This document shows positions 61,712 through 64,000 of a stretch of DNA of 64,000 nucleotides, in pieces. Position numbers and translations under genes: made by a program. Location of the stretch: assembly GCF_002211365.1 (NCBI RefSeq), contig NZ_LOKZ01000034.1, forward strand, positions 62,001-126,000, given 5' to 3'. Each line of letters starts with the position of its first letter. The stretch's first letter is position 1. The notes below the pieces were generated by a model. It saw only the letters and a list, made by a program, of their open reading frames with translations, searched no databases and had not been told where the DNA came from. This DNA comes from Rhizobium sp. R711. GTDB lineage: Bacteria > Pseudomonadota > Alphaproteobacteria > Rhizobiales > Rhizobiaceae.

Positions 61712-61717
61712 CCGGCA

Positions 61718-63103
61718 TCAGACGCGAACGCCGTCCCGAATGCGATAGGTCGGCGCATACATTGTGACGAGCTCTTCCGCTGCCGTCGGATGCACGGCCA
61801 TCGTGCGGTCGAAATCGTCCTTGGTGCAGCCGGCCTTCAAGGTGATTCCGAGGATTTGCGCCATCTCCCCGGCATCGTGACCGAGAATGTGCGCACCGAC
61901 GACCTTGCGGCTGGAAGCATCGACAATCAGCTTCATGATCATCTTCTCGCCGCGCCCCGATAGTGTCGCCTTCAGCGGACGAAACTGGGCACGGTAGATC
62001 TCGAGTTCCCCGTAGCGCTTGCCCGCCTCCTCCTCGGTCAATCCGACGGTGCCGATTTCCGGCTGAGAGAAGACGGCCGTTGCGATCGTCTCGTGATCCG
62101 GTTTGGTCGGGTTATTCTTGTACTCGGTCTCGATGAAGCACATTGCCTCGTGGATCGCCACAGGCGTCAGCTGTACCCGGTCAGTGACATCACCGAGCGC
62201 ATAGATGTTCGGGACGCTGGTGCGCGAATATTCGTCGACGACCACCGCTCCGCGTTGGTCAGTCTTCACGCCGGCGGCTTCCAGGCCAAGGCCCTGCGTA
62301 TTCGGGATGCGTCCAAGGGCCAGCATGACAACATCCGCCGTAAATGTGCCGTTGTTCAGTGTCTCGACAGAGAGACGATCATCCTGCTTCGATATCCTCT
62401 CGAGCGCATCATGGCAGAGAATCCGGATGCCCTTGGCACTCATCGCCTCGTGCAGCCCCCGACGAAGATCCTGATCGAAGCGCGACAGGATTTCGGCGCC
62501 GCGATAGATCAGCGTCGTCTCGACGCCGAGGCCATGAAAGATATTGGCAAATTCCACTGCGATATAACCGCCACCGGCAATCACGATTGACCTTGGCAGC
62601 TCTTCCAGATGGAAGGCCTCGTTGGACGAAATGCAGAGCTCGTTCCCCGGCAAAGCCGCGTGCGGGTTCGGCCGACCGCCGGTCGCGATCACGATCGTCT
62701 TGGCTGTCACTGTCTTGCCGGTGTTGACCAGTCGGACCGTATGCGCGTCGAGCAATTCGGCGCGTGTTTCCAGGATTTCGGCGTTGGCACCGGCGAGCCC
62801 CTTCTTGTAGAGCCCTTCAAGGCGCGCGATCTCGTTGTCCTTCGCCGCGATCAGCTTCTTCCAATCAAACGAGCTCTCGCCGACTGTCCAGCCGAAGCCG
62901 GCAGCATCCTCAAAGTGTTCATGGAACTGAGCTGCATACACGAAGAGCTTCTTGGGCACGCAGCCGCGGATCACGCATGTTCCGCCGTAGCGATATTCCT
63001 CTGCGATCGCGACCTTCTTACCGAGCGAGGCTGCAACGCGGGCGCCTCGCACGCCGCCCGAGCCCCCGCCAATGACAAAGAGATCGTAATCGTAGGACGT
63101 CAT
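61718..63103 (-). CDS. gor: Glutathione reductase
   Basis: A 461-residue flavoprotein disulfide reductase that keeps glutathione reduced with NADPH. It has FAD site GGGSGG (12-17), redox Cys43 and Cys48 in GGTCVIRGCVPKK, a central NAD(P)-binding IAGGGYIAVEFA and the C-terminal VHPTAAEE with the catalytic His. The ATG at 63103 (CGGAG upstream) is preferred to 63169. It is preceded by rpiA and DUF2059 genes on the same strand, with a terminator between. Confidence 0.96.
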   Translation of the reverse strand: MTSYDYDLFVIGGGSGGVRGARVAASLGKKVAIAEEYRYGGTCVIRGCVPKKLFVYAAQFHEHFEDAAGFGWTVGESSFDWKKLIAAKDNEIARLEGLYKKGLAGANAEILETRAELLDAHTVRLVNTGKTVTAKTIVIATGGRPNPHAALPGNELCISSNEAFHLEELPRSIVIAGGGYIAVEFANIFHGLGVETTLIYRGAEILSRFDQDLRRGLHEAMSAKGIRILCHDALERISKQDDRLSVETLNNGTFTADVVMLALGRIPNTQGLGLEAAGVKTDQRGAVVVDEYSRTSVPNIYALGDVTDRVQLTPVAIHEAMCFIETEYKNNPTKPDHETIATAVFSQPEIGTVGLTEEEAGKRYGELEIYRAQFRPLKATLSGRGEKMIMKLIVDASSRKVVGAHILGHDAGEMAQILGITLKAGCTKDDFDRTMAVHPTAAEELVTMYAPTYRIRDGVRV

Positions 63104-63142
63104 GAGAAACTCCGGGTGGAATCGGCTGGTAAAGTGAAGGTG

Positions 63143-63172
63143 ATATAGTATTGACCGCCGCAAAAACAAAAG
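63143..63172 (-). promoter_or_regulatory. Predicted gor promoter
   Basis: On the minus strand a perfect CTATAT (63148-63143) lies 18 bases after CTTTTG. Transcription would start near 63136, about 33 bases before the gor ATG. The -35 overlaps the terminator tail of the previous gene. Confidence 0.4.
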
Positions 63173-63192
63173 CCCGGACGATGCCGGGCTTT
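63168..63192 (-). terminator. Terminator after the DUF2059 gene
   Basis: AAAGCCCGG pairs with CCGGGCTTT around a short loop; on the minus strand a TTTTGTTTTT tail follows. Confidence 0.9.
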
Positions 63193-63214
63193 CGGTCTGT
63201 AGTCGTGTCGTAGC

Positions 63215-63799
63215 TTACTGCTTCGGCTTGGGAGCCGGCGCAGCCTTCGGCGCGGTCGTTGCAGCCGGGTTGGACGGATCGGCGGCCGGCGGCGGCGCCT
63301 TGATGATCTTGGCAAGCTCAGTGCTCGTCTGCTTCTGAAGATCGCGGGAAATGCCCTGCGCCCAGATGTCGGCTGCCTTCACCGTTTCGCGCGATGCAAT
63401 CGGGCCATCCTTCAGCAGCTTCTTGCCAACCGCCGAGTTGTAGAACTCGGCGATCGCGTTGAGCTCCTCGACGGAGAATGCCTTGGCATAGGTCAGCGCG
63501 GCTTCCTTTTCGAGATCGGCGCGACGCGGCGCGAGCGCCAGCGCCTGCTTGTCAACCTCAGCGGTGATCGCATCCTGATAGTTCGGCGAATCCTGGATAA
63601 GATCAGCCTTCAGGCGCTCGGCCAGGCCAGGCAGGATGTTGTCGAACTGCGCAGTGGCGCCAATCGCGTCGATGGCAGCGCGGGCCGCCTTCAACTGCTC
63701 CGGAGAAGCTTCCTGCGCGTGTGCGACAGAGCCGAATGCGACGCCCGAAAGAATAACGGTCGCAGCAGCAAAACGGCCAAGACCTGCAAATTTAATCAT
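63215..63799 (-). CDS. DUF2059 family exported protein
   Basis: A 194-residue protein with a signal peptide (MIKFAGLGRFAAATVILSG, cleavage near AHAQE), so likely periplasmic. The core has KAARAAIDAIGATAQFD and EKEAALTYAKAFSVEELN, the DUF2059 pattern of helical repeats. The final 30 residues are Pro/Ala/Lys-rich. An alternative TTG start at 63808 is nearer the AGGAG, but ATG at 63799 keeps the signal peptide. It lies 17 bases after rpiA. Confidence 0.82.
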   Translation of the reverse strand: MIKFAGLGRFAAATVILSGVAFGSVAHAQEASPEQLKAARAAIDAIGATAQFDNILPGLAERLKADLIQDSPNYQDAITAEVDKQALALAPRRADLEKEAALTYAKAFSVEELNAIAEFYNSAVGKKLLKDGPIASRETVKAADIWAQGISRDLQKQTSTELAKIIKAPPPAADPSNPAATTAPKAAPAPKPKQ

Positions 63800-63816
63800 G
63801 AGTTTCAATGCTCCTG

Positions 63817-64000
63817 TTACCTGTTCGCCCGCAGCGTGCGTGCACCTGCTGGACCTGCAATGATCGCAAGCGTCGCCATATTGAGAAAAAGCCCGTGTTC
63901 AACGACTCCGGGTATCGAATTCAGCTCGTTTGAGAGCGCCTCTGCATCAGGAATGCGGCCAAAAGATGCATCGAGGATGTAGTGACCGCCGTCCGTCATG
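63817..64000 (-). CDS. rpiA: Ribose-5-phosphate isomerase A (3' end only)
   Basis: The window's right edge cuts the gene; only the last 60 or so residues are seen. They match the RpiA C-terminus: TDGGHYILDASFGRIPD, then PGVVEHGLFLNM. RpiA interconverts ribose 5-phosphate and ribulose 5-phosphate in the pentose phosphate pathway. It leads the rpiA-DUF2059-gor order that I recall from Sinorhizobium. Confidence 0.9.
   Translation of the reverse strand, partial: MTDGGHYILDASFGRIPDAEALSNELNSIPGVVEHGLFLNMATLAIIAGPAGARTLRANR

Noticed and set aside
1..64000. Mobile elements, prophage, CRISPR, tRNA and rRNA genes
   Set aside because: I scanned for integrases, transposases, direct-repeat arrays and tRNA-type T-loops and saw none.

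Overview
The window looks like core chromosome of a Rhizobiaceae alphaproteobacterium, most likely Sinorhizobium/Ensifer or Rhizobium. The evidence is the gene content: CckA, a giant growth-pole ring protein of the Agrobacterium GPR / Sinorhizobium RgsE type, eukaryote-type NADP isocitrate dehydrogenase, MaeB-type malic enzyme, class II DAHP synthase, BluB behind a cobalamin riboswitch, and the order rpiA - DUF2059 gene - gor. The rhizobial GAAC-N7-GAAC type SOS operator at recA agrees. GC content and codon use look even, and I see no insertion sequence, prophage, integrase, tRNA, rRNA or CRISPR array.

Layout. 1-11.2 kb: end of an MFS efflux gene, LysE exporter, a glsA-ttcA-inositol monophosphatase run downstream of rpsD, alkaline phosphatase, a HerA-like ATPase, a YbjJ-like MFS gene, murI and trmJ. 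11.2-20.5 kb: a secreted hypothetical, icd, GNAT, GST, an AraC/GyrI regulator divergent from a second LysE exporter, alaS and recA. 20.6-30.4 kb: pseudouridine catabolism (psuK-psuG), cckA, a FliO-like protein, dksA, sixA and ycjX-ycjF. 30.6-34.9 kb: secreted hypothetical, folP-folB-folK, a DUF922 putative metalloprotease, a candidate small RNA, an adrenodoxin-type ferredoxin and an orphan Hpt protein. 35.3-46.0 kb: the 2151-residue growth-pole protein, then a Mla/MCE lipid transport operon on the other strand. 46.1-64 kb: enolase-superfamily epimerase, MFS gene, LpxH-like phosphoesterase, malic enzyme, DUF2865, bluB with riboswitch, TolB-like beta-propeller, LtaS-like transferase, DUF1003, an unrecognised HTH protein, class II DAHP synthase, a Tad-like vWA protein, gor, DUF2059 and the end of rpiA.

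How the parts connect. Cell-cycle and polarity functions stand out: CckA heads the phosphorelay that ends in the regulator CtrA, and the shared leader of the Hpt gene and the growth-pole gene carries one exact and one near-exact CtrA-type box (TTAA-N7-TTAA). Envelope functions are also dense (Mla operon, growth-pole protein, LtaS-like enzyme, murI, YcjX/YcjF). Most genes are recognisable housekeeping genes. I found no complete new multi-gene system. The least explained items are the structured candidate small RNA at about 33.81-33.95 kb, the putative CtrA input to Hpt/growth-pole genes, the orphan HerA-like ATPase, the unrecognised HTH protein at 57.7-58.6 kb, and the DksA that keeps one of four zinc ligands. 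All family assignments are from reading the sequence; no database search was run.
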